Origin: Methylotenera_A sp049687015
GTDB taxonomy: Bacteria > Pseudomonadota > Gammaproteobacteria > Burkholderiales > Methylophilaceae
Reading direction: 5' to 3'
Length of the DNA stretch: 64,000 nt
NCBI GenBank assembly: GCA_049687015.1
Contig: JBAVIP010000037.1
Coordinates: forward strand, 12,787 to 76,786
Shown here piece by piece: positions 51,946 to 60,034 of the stretch (positions within the stretch are counted from its first letter, which is position 1; every line of letters starts with the position of its first letter). Both the position numbers and the translations under genes were made by a program. Under the pieces are notes generated by a model that had not been told where the DNA came from, ran no database searches, and was given only the letters and a program-made list of their open reading frames with translations.

Positions 51946-53490
51946 ATGCAAATCACTCCTGTCATATTAATCATTCTAGATGGCTTTGGTTATCGTAAAG
52001 AAGCAGCTGATAACGCGATTGCGCTGGCTAACACACCCAACCTGGACGCACTCAAAGCAAACTATCCTAATATGCTGATTAACGCCTCCGAGCATTACGT
52101 TGGCTTGCCAGATGGGCAAATGGGCAACTCTGAAGTCGGCCATTTGAATATCGGCGCGGGGCGTATTGTGTTTCAGGATTTTGAGCGCATTAATAATAGC
52201 ATCACCAGCGGGGAATTCTTTCAGCACCCTGAATTATGCAAAGCACTGCAACTATTAAAAGCGACCAACAAGGCGCTGCATATTTTCGGTTTACTATCAA
52301 ACGGCGGCGTACATAGCCACCAGGAGCATATTCACGCCATGCTGGAAATGGCGGCTAAACAAGGCTTGAGTAAAGTCTATGTACATGCGTTCTTAGATGG
52401 TCGCGACACGCCTCCTGTGAGCGCAGCGCCATTCATTGCTGCACTGGAGGAAAAAATTAAATCCTTAGGCGTTGGCAAAATCGCCTCTATTAGCGGACGC
52501 TTTTATGCGATGGATCGCGATAAACGCTGGGAGCGCGTTGAAGCTGCCTACACCATGCTTACAGAAGGTACAGCCGACTTCACAGAAACCTCTGCCAGCG
52601 CAGCCTTGCAGGACGCCTACGCACGTGGTGAAAACGACGAATTTGTTAAGTGCACGGCGATTCGCCAACCGAATGAGGCGCCCATCCATTTAGAAGATGG
52701 CGATTGTGTGGTGTATATGAACTTTAGAAGCGATCGCGCGCGCCAACTCAGCCATGCCTTGCTGGCAGAAGAGTTTGATGGCTTTCACCGCCGCCACGTA
52801 CCAAAACTTTCTGGCTATTTCACCTTAACGCAATTTGATAAAAAAGAAACCAAAGCCACACCCATTTTTGCGCCGTATACCGTCAAAAATACTTTCGGTG
52901 AATATTTGCAAAGCTTAGGCTTAACCCAATTGCGCATTGCTGAGACAGAAAAATATCCGCACGTGACATTCTTTTTTAACGGCGGTGAAGAAGCCGTATT
53001 TAAAGGCGAAGAGCGCATTCTGGTGCCCTCCCCAAAAGTTGAAACTTATGACTTGCAGCCAGAAATGAGCGCGCCGGAAGTCACTGATAAGTTGGTAGAA
53101 GCCATTCTCAGCAAAAAGTACAACGCCATTATCTGCAATTTTGCCAACTGTGACATGGTGGGCCATACAGGTAATCTGCAAGCAGCCATTAAAGCGGTCG
53201 AAACACTGGATACCAGCGTTGGGCGAGTGGTATCTGCCATGCAAAGTATCGGTGGCGAAGTGCTTATCACTGCTGATCACGGTAACGCAGAGATGATGCT
53301 AGATTACATTAACCATCAGCCGCACACTCAGCACACCACCAACCTGGTGCCTTTGATTTATGTAGGCCGCGAAGCCAAGCTGGCCGAAACGGGCGCATTG
53401 TCAGACCTGGCGCCAACTTTACTGCAGATGATGGGCGTGCCGCAGCCAATAGAAATGACGGGTAAAAGTTTACTTAAATTTGATGCTTAA
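51946..53490 (+). CDS. gpmI: 2,3-bisphosphoglycerate-independent phosphoglycerate mutase
   Basis: Manganese enzyme interconverting 3- and 2-phosphoglycerate. About 514 residues from the ATG at 51946, the family length; the frame is open to 51853. LIILDGFGYRKE with the metal Asp, catalytic Ser in GQMGNSEVGHLNIGAGR, DGRDTPP, NFRSDRARQLS, and ADHGNAEMM metal ligands near the C-terminus. The downstream EnvC-like gene overlaps it by eight bases, the conserved gpmI-envC arrangement. Confidence 0.97.
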   Translation: MQITPVILIILDGFGYRKEAADNAIALANTPNLDALKANYPNMLINASEHYVGLPDGQMGNSEVGHLNIGAGRIVFQDFERINNSITSGEFFQHPELCKALQLLKATNKALHIFGLLSNGGVHSHQEHIHAMLEMAAKQGLSKVYVHAFLDGRDTPPVSAAPFIAALEEKIKSLGVGKIASISGRFYAMDRDKRWERVEAAYTMLTEGTADFTETSASAALQDAYARGENDEFVKCTAIRQPNEAPIHLEDGDCVVYMNFRSDRARQLSHALLAEEFDGFHRRHVPKLSGYFTLTQFDKKETKATPIFAPYTVKNTFGEYLQSLGLTQLRIAETEKYPHVTFFFNGGEEAVFKGEERILVPSPKVETYDLQPEMSAPEVTDKLVEAILSKKYNAIICNFANCDMVGHTGNLQAAIKAVETLDTSVGRVVSAMQSIGGEVLITADHGNAEMMLDYINHQPHTQHTTNLVPLIYVGREAKLAETGALSDLAPTLLQMMGVPQPIEMTGKSLLKFDA

Positions 53491-54784
53491 GTTGCAGCAG
53501 CTTAAGCGGCCAATCGTAAAATGGCCGTTCTCGTTATTGTTGTTATTATGCTTTTGCGCCAGCTTTATTCTTGTTGGGAATAGCTTTGCAGCAAAAAAAA
53601 TCGATGCGGCAAAGGAGGATTTAAGCGACATTCAGGAAAAAATCCAGGCCCTGAAAAAAGAGCTGGATAACAGCCAGGGAGCGCATAAAGACGCGGCTGA
53701 TGCATTAAAGGAATCTGAAACAGCCATTAGCTCTGCCAATCAAAAGTTGCGTGAAATCAACCAAAAACAAAAACAAAATAAAACCACGCTAAACTCACTC
53801 AAAAAACAATCTCTTACTATCAACGAAAAGCTAAATCAGCAGCAAAAACAGTTGAGCGCTTTGCTGTATCAGCAATATAAGCATGGCAACCAAAGCTATA
53901 CCCAGTTAATTTTGCAAAACAAAAATCCTAGTGAAATTGCACGCGATGTTAAATATTTTTCTTACATTGCCAAAGCGCATGCCAAAATAATTGATGACAT
54001 GCAAGGGAGTTTGGTAAAAGTTAAAGTGCTTAACAACAAAACTGCTGCGGCATTGCAGGAAGTAGCGGATTTAAAGGCCAGACAAGAGGCTGAAAAGAAA
54101 ACACTTGAGCAACAGAAACAAGAGAAATGGAAAGTGGTAAAAAGTCTCTCGCAACAGATAGCGGCGCAGCGTAACGAAATTAACAAACTAAAACGTGATG
54201 AAAAAAACCTTTCTAATCTAGTTGAGCGTTTGGCCAAAATCATCCCAAAGCGAACCAAAAAAATTGTTAAGAAAAAAACTACGAATAACGAAGCTATAAG
54301 TACGATAGATGATAAGGCTAATGAAAAGCCGAATCAAACTATCGCAAAAAATGAGGAAACACCGACTAACGCTTATTCTGGTAGCGATTTTGCAGCGCTG
54401 AAAGGCAAGCTGCATTTACCTGTACGCGGTGACGTGACAAACCGATTTGGCTCGCCGCGCGAGGATACCGGCATTACCTGGAAAGGTTTGTTTATTAAAG
54501 CCGCTGAGGGCAATGACGTAAAGTCTGTGGCGGATGGCCGCGTAGTGTTTGCCGACTGGATGCGCGGCTTTGGCAACCTGATTATTGTCGATCACGGTGA
54601 TGGCTATATGAGCTTGTATGGCAACAACCAGGCGGTGCTGAAGCATGTGGGCGATGAAGTAAATGGCGGCGACGCGATTGCCTCCGTCGGCAACAGCGGC
54701 GGCAACGAAAGCAATGGCCTGTATTACGAATTGCGTCACCTAAGCCAACCATTTGATCCACTAAGATGGAGCGTTATTCGTTAG
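53483..54784 (+). CDS. envC: EnvC-like murein hydrolase activator
   Basis: About 433 residues. Signal/anchor FSLLLLLCFCASFILVGNSFA; a long coiled coil (about residues 40-260) rich in Lys, Gln and Glu; a Lys/Asn/Thr linker; and a C-terminal LytM/M23 domain (about 320-430). The M23 zinc ligands are missing: the HxG-type site is GLFIKA, the HxH site is YYELRH. It is therefore an activator of amidases and not an enzyme, as in EnvC. It is expected to act at the septum. Confidence 0.92.
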   Translation: MLKLQQLKRPIVKWPFSLLLLLCFCASFILVGNSFAAKKIDAAKEDLSDIQEKIQALKKELDNSQGAHKDAADALKESETAISSANQKLREINQKQKQNKTTLNSLKKQSLTINEKLNQQQKQLSALLYQQYKHGNQSYTQLILQNKNPSEIARDVKYFSYIAKAHAKIIDDMQGSLVKVKVLNNKTAAALQEVADLKARQEAEKKTLEQQKQEKWKVVKSLSQQIAAQRNEINKLKRDEKNLSNLVERLAKIIPKRTKKIVKKKTTNNEAISTIDDKANEKPNQTIAKNEETPTNAYSGSDFAALKGKLHLPVRGDVTNRFGSPREDTGITWKGLFIKAAEGNDVKSVADGRVVFADWMRGFGNLIIVDHGDGYMSLYGNNQAVLKHVGDEVNGGDAIASVGNSGGNESNGLYYELRHLSQPFDPLRWSVIR

Positions 54785-55143
54785 GCTAAATCAATCCTTA
54801 TGCGCGCACCCATCGCGTAAGCTTGCACTTCATACGGACTTTGCATATAACCTTTTCGACAAGACCACGCGTATTTTAGCAAGGTCATACCATGCAAAAA
54901 CTGTGCAACATGCGTGAGCTCGTGACCCAATAAAACATTACCTTGTGGCGTATTGGCTTGATAATGTCCGGCACGAAAATAAATCGTTTTTCCCAGCACC
55001 ACCGCGCACATTTCGTGCCGCAGCCAAAACGGCACTTTACCATCGACAATGCGCGCAATATGCAACACTTGTTGGCTGAAATACGGTTTAAAAAACATGC
55101 GTTCTTGCACGCTTAAAGGACGGTCTTGCTCGAACACCTTCAA
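54781..55143 (-). CDS. DUF4157 / eCIS-core-domain protein
   Basis: 120 residues from a TTG at 55143 (a GTG at 55137 is also possible). The metal-binding motif is HELTHVAQF within TPQGNVLLGHELTHVAQFLHG; RLLSVQ-type N-terminus PLSVQERMFFKPYFSQQVLHIARIV. Domains of this kind occur as putative metallopeptidases, sometimes attached to contractile injection toxins; here it stands alone. It overlaps the yjbQ stop as TTGA and converges on the EnvC gene with a four-base overlap. Confidence 0.8.
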   Translation of the reverse strand: MKVFEQDRPLSVQERMFFKPYFSQQVLHIARIVDGKVPFWLRHEMCAVVLGKTIYFRAGHYQANTPQGNVLLGHELTHVAQFLHGMTLLKYAWSCRKGYMQSPYEVQAYAMGARIRIDLA

Positions 55144-55559
55144 TCACCTATTGCATGCAAAATAATGCGCCGCGTGGCTAGCATGTGTCTGTGCTCGAAC
55201 AAAAAAATACCTTGCCATTGACCAAGTGCAATTTTTGCCTCGATAATGGGAATAGACAGGCTAATCTGCGTCAATGCGGTGCGTACATGCGCGGGCATAT
55301 CGTCCGGGCCCTCCACCGTGTGAATAAACAAACTGTCTCCATCCGGCACCAAGCGATTAAAAAATGCCTCCATATCCACCAATACATCAGAATCGTAATT
55401 TTCATTAATCAACAAACTGGCCGACGTGTGCTGAATGTACAGTGTGAGCAGACCTGTGTGTAAACCGAGCCCGTTCGCCCAGTTAAGCACTTGTGGTGTG
55501 ATGTCATACAACCTGCGTCCCTGCGCTTTAACACTGATTTGGTGTGTGAATTGCTGCAT
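55140..55559 (-). CDS. yjbQ: YjbQ / UPF0047 family protein
   Basis: 139 residues. Typical blocks: LTLYIQHTSASLLINENYDSDVLVDMEAFFNRLVP and GPDDMPAHVRTALTQISLSIPI, with QGIFLFEHRH at the C-terminus. Members bind metal through conserved His residues; thiamin phosphate synthase-like activity has been reported for some. Coupled to the DUF4157 gene. Confidence 0.93.
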   Translation of the reverse strand: MQQFTHQISVKAQGRRLYDITPQVLNWANGLGLHTGLLTLYIQHTSASLLINENYDSDVLVDMEAFFNRLVPDGDSLFIHTVEGPDDMPAHVRTALTQISLSIPIIEAKIALGQWQGIFLFEHRHMLATRRIILHAIGD

Positions 55560-55635
55560 TTTAAAAACCCTTATTCAATAACATTAGCATAACTTAATTT
55601 CTCATAAAAATAGTTGACAACATAAAATGTTTAAT

Positions 55636-55667
55636 TTAACCTTTTGGTTAATTAACAATTTGGTTAA
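55636..55667. promoter_or_regulatory. Operator of the ArsR-type regulator
   Basis: TTAACC-TTTT-GGTTAA at 55636-55651 is a perfect palindrome, and a second GGTTAA half site lies at 55662-55667, 16 bases on, six bases before the ATG of the regulator. A TTGACA at 55614-55619 gives a -35, with the palindrome over the -10 position, so binding would block transcription. ArsR/SmtB-type repressors usually bind such imperfect palindromes. Confidence 0.65.
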
Positions 55668-55672
55668 ATAAT

Positions 55673-56011
55673 ATGTCAGATCAACTTAGCAATACTTTTT
55701 CCGCACTTGCCGACCCAACCAGACGGGCAATTCTAGCGCGTTTAGCATTAGGTGAAACAACGGTCAACGAACTGGCCGAACCATTTGAAATGAGCTTACC
55801 CGCCGTGACCAAACATTTAAAAGTGCTGCAGCGCGCGGGTTTGATTTCGCAAAGTCGCCAAGCGCAGTGGCGTCCATGCAAGCTGGAAGTCGCACCCATG
55901 AAAGAGGTTGCCAATTATCTCGAACAGTACCGCCAACTTTGGGAACAACGCTTTGACCAATTAGATAGTTATTTGAAAACCCTTCAAGCACAGGAGAAAA
56001 CAAATGAGTAA
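55673..56011 (+). CDS. ArsR-family transcriptional regulator
   Basis: 112 residues. Winged helix LADPTRRAILARLALGETTVNELAEPFEMSLPAVTKHLKVLQRAGLISQSRQAQWRPCKLEVAP. No CxC metal-binding motif in the recognition helix region, so it is probably not a metal sensor; this subgroup is commonly paired with SRPBCC proteins, as here. The next gene starts eight bases inside its end. Confidence 0.93.
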   Translation: MSDQLSNTFSALADPTRRAILARLALGETTVNELAEPFEMSLPAVTKHLKVLQRAGLISQSRQAQWRPCKLEVAPMKEVANYLEQYRQLWEQRFDQLDSYLKTLQAQEKTNE

Positions 56012-56468
56012 AACAGAAAATATTGCAGACCGTGAAATCGTCACTTCTCGCGTTTTTGACGCGCCGCGTGAACTGGTGTGGGAGGCGTGGACGAATCCCA
56101 AGCACATCGTGCACTGGTGGGGTCCGAATGGCTTTACAACTACGATTGAGAAAATGGATTTGCGCGTTGGCGGCGAGTGGAAGTATATGATGGTTGGCCA
56201 AGACGGCAGGTGCTACCCCAACCACATGGTGTACAAGGAAGTCACGCGTCCATCTAAATTAGTTTCCGACCATGGCGATGGCGAGCGAGTGTGGTTCGAA
56301 GTCAGCGTCACTCTGCAAGAAACAGGTGGCGGCACCTTGGTCACGCTACGCCACCTTTTCTCCAGCAAAGAATCCCGCGACGAGGTGGTCGAGAAGTATG
56401 GCGCCATCGAGGGTGGCAAACAGCACCTAGCAAAGCTCGAAGCTTACATCAAGGAGAAGCTAGCATGA
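56004..56468 (+). CDS. SRPBCC (AHSA1-like) protein 1
   Basis: 154 residues of a single START/Bet v1-like domain: TSRVFDAPRELVWEAWTNPKHIVHWWGPNGFTTTIEKMDLRVGGEWKYMM and the C-terminal VVEKYGAIEGGKQHLAKLEAYI. It binds a hydrophobic ligand in a cavity; the ligand is unknown. Translationally coupled to the ArsR regulator and to the next SRPBCC gene (ATGA overlap). Confidence 0.9.
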   Translation: MSKTENIADREIVTSRVFDAPRELVWEAWTNPKHIVHWWGPNGFTTTIEKMDLRVGGEWKYMMVGQDGRCYPNHMVYKEVTRPSKLVSDHGDGERVWFEVSVTLQETGGGTLVTLRHLFSSKESRDEVVEKYGAIEGGKQHLAKLEAYIKEKLA

Positions 56469-56968
56469 ACCACAAATTTAACCCAGAACTTGACCTGATG
56501 CTTGAACGCATTGTCGATGTGCCGTGCGAGCTAGTTTGGGAGGCTTGGACAACACCTGAAAAACTGATGCCGTGGTTTTGCCCCTTGCCGTGGAAAACGG
56601 TTGAATGCGAAATTGATTTGCGCTCTGGCGGCAGGTTTTTTACCGTAATGCAATCGCCAGAAGGGCAGAAATTTCCCAATGATGGCTGTTATTTGGAGGT
56701 GATTAAAAACGAAAAACTCACTTGGACCAATGCGCTTGAACCAGGTTTTCGCCCAGCCAAGCAGCCAGAAGCCAGCCCAGACCATGAATGCGCAGAATTT
56801 TTAATGACTGCAACCATTCTGTTGGAACCGCACGCCAAAGGCACAAAATACACCGCACTGGTGCAGCACGCCAATACTGAAGCGCGAGTTAAACATGAAA
56901 AAATGGGTTTCTACGAAGGCTGGGGAACTTGCCTTGATCAGCTAGTTGCAATAATTAAAAGCAAATAA
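56465..56968 (+). CDS. SRPBCC (AHSA1-like) protein 2
   Basis: About 167 residues from the ATG at 56465; the frame opens earlier inside SRPBCC 1. IVDVPCELVWEAWTTPEKLMPWFCPLPWKTVECEIDLRSGGRFFTVMQSPEG and the C-terminal EKMGFYEGWGTCLDQLVAIIK. Its C-terminus is closely similar to the remnant at 58220-58401, so that remnant is probably a decayed paralogue. Confidence 0.9.
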   Translation: MNHKFNPELDLMLERIVDVPCELVWEAWTTPEKLMPWFCPLPWKTVECEIDLRSGGRFFTVMQSPEGQKFPNDGCYLEVIKNEKLTWTNALEPGFRPAKQPEASPDHECAEFLMTATILLEPHAKGTKYTALVQHANTEARVKHEKMGFYEGWGTCLDQLVAIIKSK

Positions 56969-57116
56969 CTTTAAACAATGTCCTGCAAGCCAATATCCAT
57001 AAGGCTCGCAGCAGAATGAGCAATATGACGGAACCAAGCGCAATAAATTAAGCCGAAATCTATACGCGAACCTAGAATACTACGAAATCAATAATGTGAG
57101 CTTAAGGAGAATTAAA

Positions 57117-57641
57117 ATGCTAAAAACCATTGCAATCATCATCGCAGTAATGATCGCGGCGATTCTTATATATGCCTCTACGTTACCAGATACTTTTCGC
57201 ATTGAGCGCTCAATAAACATTAAAGCGCCACCCGAAAAAATAACGCCGCTGATTAACAATTTTCATAATATGCAAACCTGGTCAGCTTGGGAGAAAATTG
57301 ACCCTGCCATGAAACGTACCTACAGTGGTGCGGACAGTGGCGTAGGTGCGCAATACGCGTGGGAAGGTAACAAAGATATTGGCTCTGGCAGCATGGAAAT
57401 CACAGAATCAACGCCTACAAAAGTCGCCATGAAGCTTGATTTTACTGCGCCTTTTGAGGCGCATAATATGGTGGAATTTACACTCACGCCCAGTAATGTG
57501 GGCACGACCGTCAATCACGCCATGTTTGGCCCTAGCCCTTATATTTCCAAAATAATGTGTTTGTTTTTTAGCATGGAAAAAATGGTCGGCCCAAAGTTTG
57601 AAGAGGGGCTAGCTGCGCTGAAAGCAAGTGCTGAAAAGTGA
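57117..57641 (+). CDS. Membrane-anchored SRPBCC protein 3
   Basis: 174 residues from the ATG at 57117 with AAGGAG upstream. One N-terminal hydrophobic helix (IAIIIAVMIAAILIYAS) anchors a START-like domain (FRIERSINIKAPPEKITPLINNFHNMQTWSAWEKIDPAMKRTYSG). The domain probably faces the periplasm. An abortive copy of the N-terminus is seen at 58838-58912. Confidence 0.88.
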   Translation: MLKTIAIIIAVMIAAILIYASTLPDTFRIERSINIKAPPEKITPLINNFHNMQTWSAWEKIDPAMKRTYSGADSGVGAQYAWEGNKDIGSGSMEITESTPTKVAMKLDFTAPFEAHNMVEFTLTPSNVGTTVNHAMFGPSPYISKIMCLFFSMEKMVGPKFEEGLAALKASAEK

Positions 57642-57673
57642 TTTTTAGCGTTAATTAAAGAGGAGATATTAAA

Positions 57674-58219
57674 GTGGAAGCAGAACTTCATAATAATCTG
57701 ATTAAAACACTTAAAGATCGATTCGCTAACAACATGCGTCGCCATGCTGAAATCAACTGGAATCTTGTGCAAGCTAAATTGGAGGCTTGTCCTGAAAAGA
57801 TTCATGTGCTGTGTGAAATGGAACGTACTGGTGGAGAACCAGATGTCGTTGATTATGATGAAAAAACCTGTGAGTTCATCTTCTGTGATTGTTCATCAGA
57901 AAGTCCTACAGGCCGACGTAGCCTTTGTTATGACCGCGAGGCTCTCGACTCACGCAAAGAAAACAAACCGAGCGGAAGTGCTTTAGAAATGGCATTTTCT
58001 TTGGGCGTTGAGATGCTTACAGAACAACAATATCGTGCATTGCAAGCGTTAGGGGTGTTTGATATGAAAACTTCAAGCTGGGTGAAAACACCGGGCGAGA
58101 TAAGGGTACTAGGTGGTGCCCTATTCTGTGACCGTCGCTATGACCATGTTTTCGTGTATCACAACGGTGCAGAATCATACTACGCCGCCAGAGGTTTTCG
58201 GGGCAGGCTCAAAGTTTAG
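57674..58219 (+). CDS. DUF4256 protein
   Basis: 181 residues from a GTG at 57674, with GAGGAG upstream. Matches the DUF4256 family: CEMERTGGEPDVVDYDEKTCEFIFCDCSSESPTGRRSLCYDREALDSRKENKPSG, then MLTEQQYRALQALGVFDMKTSSWVKTP and YDHVFVYHNGAESYYAARGFRGRL. Function unknown. Often found near SRPBCC, VOC and DUF1801 genes in other bacteria (from memory). Confidence 0.88.
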   Translation: MEAELHNNLIKTLKDRFANNMRRHAEINWNLVQAKLEACPEKIHVLCEMERTGGEPDVVDYDEKTCEFIFCDCSSESPTGRRSLCYDREALDSRKENKPSGSALEMAFSLGVEMLTEQQYRALQALGVFDMKTSSWVKTPGEIRVLGGALFCDRRYDHVFVYHNGAESYYAARGFRGRLKV

Positions 58220-58401
58220 CCCAGGCTACGCGAGCTGCAACCATATTGCTAGAGCTACACGAAAAAGACACAAAATACACTGCTTATGTGCAACATAACA
58301 ACGTTGCGCATCGCATTCAGCACGAAAAAATGGGCTTTGAAGCAGGCTGGGGTGCTTGCTTGGATCAACTTGTGGCGATACTTAAAAAAGAAGTAAACTA
58401 A
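58220..58401 (+). pseudogene. C-terminal remnant of an SRPBCC gene
   Basis: The bases after the DUF4256 stop read, in one frame, ATRAATILLELHEKDTKYTA and on to HEKMGFEAGWGACLDQLVAI before TAA at 58399-58401. This aligns well with the last 55 residues of SRPBCC 2, but there is no start codon or 5' part. It is a truncated paralogue, or the 3' end of a gene replaced when DUF4256 was inserted. Confidence 0.8.
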
Positions 58402-58434
58402 AGCCATAAAATTAGGCTCAAAAAGGATAAATTA

Positions 58435-58836
58435 ATGGCCAATGAAAAGCTTGAGGGTTCATGTCACTGTGGTTCAGTTAAATGGCAATTTGATGACGAT
58501 CCTGAATCAGCTACGGCTTGCAACTGCACAATATGCCGCCGCTACGGCGTGTTATGGATCTACGATTTTGAAAACGAGAGAATCAAAGTCTCTGGACCAA
58601 CCACAATTTACACCCGTGGCAAAGCACTAGAATTCCATTTTTGCCCGACCTGTGGCTGCGTGGCATATTGGCGAGCGCAAAAAACAGACCAAGAAGGAAA
58701 GCGGCGAATTGCGGTGAATCTTCGATTATCAGAACCTGAGCCTGTGGCCAATTTACCCATTGACCATTTTGATGGGTTGGACAGTTTTGAAGATTTGCCA
58801 CGAGATGGGCGATGTGTCGCCGATTACTGGAGCTAA
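58435..58836 (+). CDS. GFA-family (glutathione-dependent formaldehyde-activating-like) protein
   Basis: 133 residues. Zinc cysteines in GSCHCGSVKWQF, CNCTICRRYGVLW and FCPTCGCVAYW, the GFA domain layout. Named for Gfa of Paracoccus, though many members do not act on formaldehyde. In a methylotroph a C1 link is tempting but not shown. AAAGGATAAATTA precedes the ATG. Confidence 0.9.
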   Translation: MANEKLEGSCHCGSVKWQFDDDPESATACNCTICRRYGVLWIYDFENERIKVSGPTTIYTRGKALEFHFCPTCGCVAYWRAQKTDQEGKRRIAVNLRLSEPEPVANLPIDHFDGLDSFEDLPRDGRCVADYWS

Positions 58837-58837
58837 A

Positions 58838-58912
58838 ATGCTTAAAATGATTGCAAACATTATTGTTGTATTGATTTTAGCGATTCTTAGCAACAATAAG
58901 AAGTTTGCATGA
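58838..58912 (+). pseudogene. N-terminal remnant of a membrane-anchored SRPBCC gene
   Basis: A 24-codon frame, MLKMIANIIVVLILAILSNN and four more residues, resembles the first 20 residues of SRPBCC 3 (MLKTIAIIIAVMIAAILIYA) and then breaks off into the start of the DUF1801 remnant. Only the anchor survives. The join looks like a past deletion. Confidence 0.5.
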
Positions 58913-59296
58913 TGGCTAAAACAATCACCGTTCATGATTTTATGGCGAATCTTGCGCATCCGCTGAAAGCGGAAATTGAAGCGGTGCGGTCGATTATCTT
59001 GGCTGCAGATGCCAATATCTCTGAATGTGTTAAGTGGAATGCGCCGAGTTTTTATTTTTAAAGATGACTTTGCCACATTCAAATGACGTCCCGAGGAAAC
59101 GATACAAATAATTCTGCACACGGGGGCAAAAGTTAAAGCTGATGCAAAAGCGATTGAAATCAATGATACAGCGGGTTTGCTAAAATGGGTGGCTAAAGAT
59201 AGATGTGTCGCTACATTTTCGGATATGAAAGATATTGAAACCAAAAAGGATGCTATTACTGCCATCGTCACGCAATGGATTAAACAAATTGCATAG
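58912..59296 (+). pseudogene. Frameshifted DUF1801 gene
   Basis: The N-terminal part MAKTITVHDFMANLAHPLKA through CVKWNAPSFYF is a good DUF1801 start but stops at about 59061. Shifted by one frame, the rest continues (KDDFATFK, stop TGA, then RPEETIQIILHTGAKVKADA and on to a TAG at 59294-59296). One frameshift in a run of T and one in-frame stop are needed to restore it. The gene is therefore inactive unless the sequence has an error. Confidence 0.8.
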
Positions 59297-59313
59297 GATT
59301 AAACGGAGGTCTT

Positions 59314-59517
59314 ATGTCATTTCAAGCATATTTAGATAACATTAAAGCAAAAACGGGCAAAACGCCTGAAGAATTTAAGCAACTTGCAGAGCAAAAAGGG
59401 TTGCTTAAATCAGGCGTAAAAGCGGGTGAAATTGTGGCTTGGCTTAAGCAAGGTTTTGATTTGGGGCATGGCCACGCGATGGCGATTTACGCCACATTTA
59501 AGGGCAAAAAAGAGTAA
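59314..59517 (+). CDS. DUF4287 protein
   Basis: 67 residues: SFQAYLDNIKAKTGKTPEEFKQLAEQKG, GVKAGEIVAWLKQGFDLGHGHAMAIYATFKG. This is a complete DUF4287 domain; the family is also found fused to DUF5655. It has GGAGG before the ATG. Function unknown. Confidence 0.88.
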   Translation: MSFQAYLDNIKAKTGKTPEEFKQLAEQKGLLKSGVKAGEIVAWLKQGFDLGHGHAMAIYATFKGKKE

Positions 59518-59545
59518 GTTAATCAACAGATTAAGGAGAATGAAA

Positions 59546-60016
59546 ATGCGCAAATTTATCCCCATACCAAAAGGCGAGCATACAGTGACGCCCTATTTAA
59601 ACATTAAAGGTGCGAAAGCGGCTATTGAGTTTTACCGCCAAGTATTTGGCGCAAAAGAAGTTGGGCGGCTGTTGGGGCCAGATGGCACCATTGCCCATTG
59701 CGAGCTGCAAATGGGTGATTCCAAAATCATGTTGGCAGAGGAGTCACTAGATTGGTGCAACAAAAGCCCAACTACTTTGGGTGATAGCCCTGTGACCATT
59801 GCTTTGTATGTAGATGATGTGGACGCGACTTTTCAGCGTGCGCTAGATGCAGGTGCAAAGCAAGTGATGCCAGTCAAAGACGAGTTTTACGGCTTGCGCG
59901 TAGGTGTATTTTACGACCCATTTGGGCACAAATGGCATATCAGCACGCCCATTGAAGAAGTGACTTTTGAAGAAATGCAAAAGCGTTGCGATGCTTTGTT
60001 TTCAACTAAAAAGTAA
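59546..60016 (+). CDS. VOC-family (PhnB/glyoxalase-like) protein
   Basis: 156 residues from the ATG at 59546 (AAGGAG seven bases before it). Two beta-alpha-beta-beta-beta units: VTPYLNIKGAKAAIEFYRQVFGAKEVGRLLGPDGTIAHCELQMGDSKIMLAEE and VTIALYVDDVDATFQRALDAGAKQVMPVKDEFYGLRVGVFYDPFGHKWHIST. Some PhnB-like members bind no catalytic metal. Substrate unknown. Confidence 0.9.
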   Translation: MRKFIPIPKGEHTVTPYLNIKGAKAAIEFYRQVFGAKEVGRLLGPDGTIAHCELQMGDSKIMLAEESLDWCNKSPTTLGDSPVTIALYVDDVDATFQRALDAGAKQVMPVKDEFYGLRVGVFYDPFGHKWHISTPIEEVTFEEMQKRCDALFSTKK

Positions 60017-60034
60017 CTTGTCGATTTAAATGTG

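Noticed and set aside
53483..54784. Active M23 peptidase
   Set aside because: The zinc-binding histidines of the LytM motifs are replaced, so an activator role fits better.
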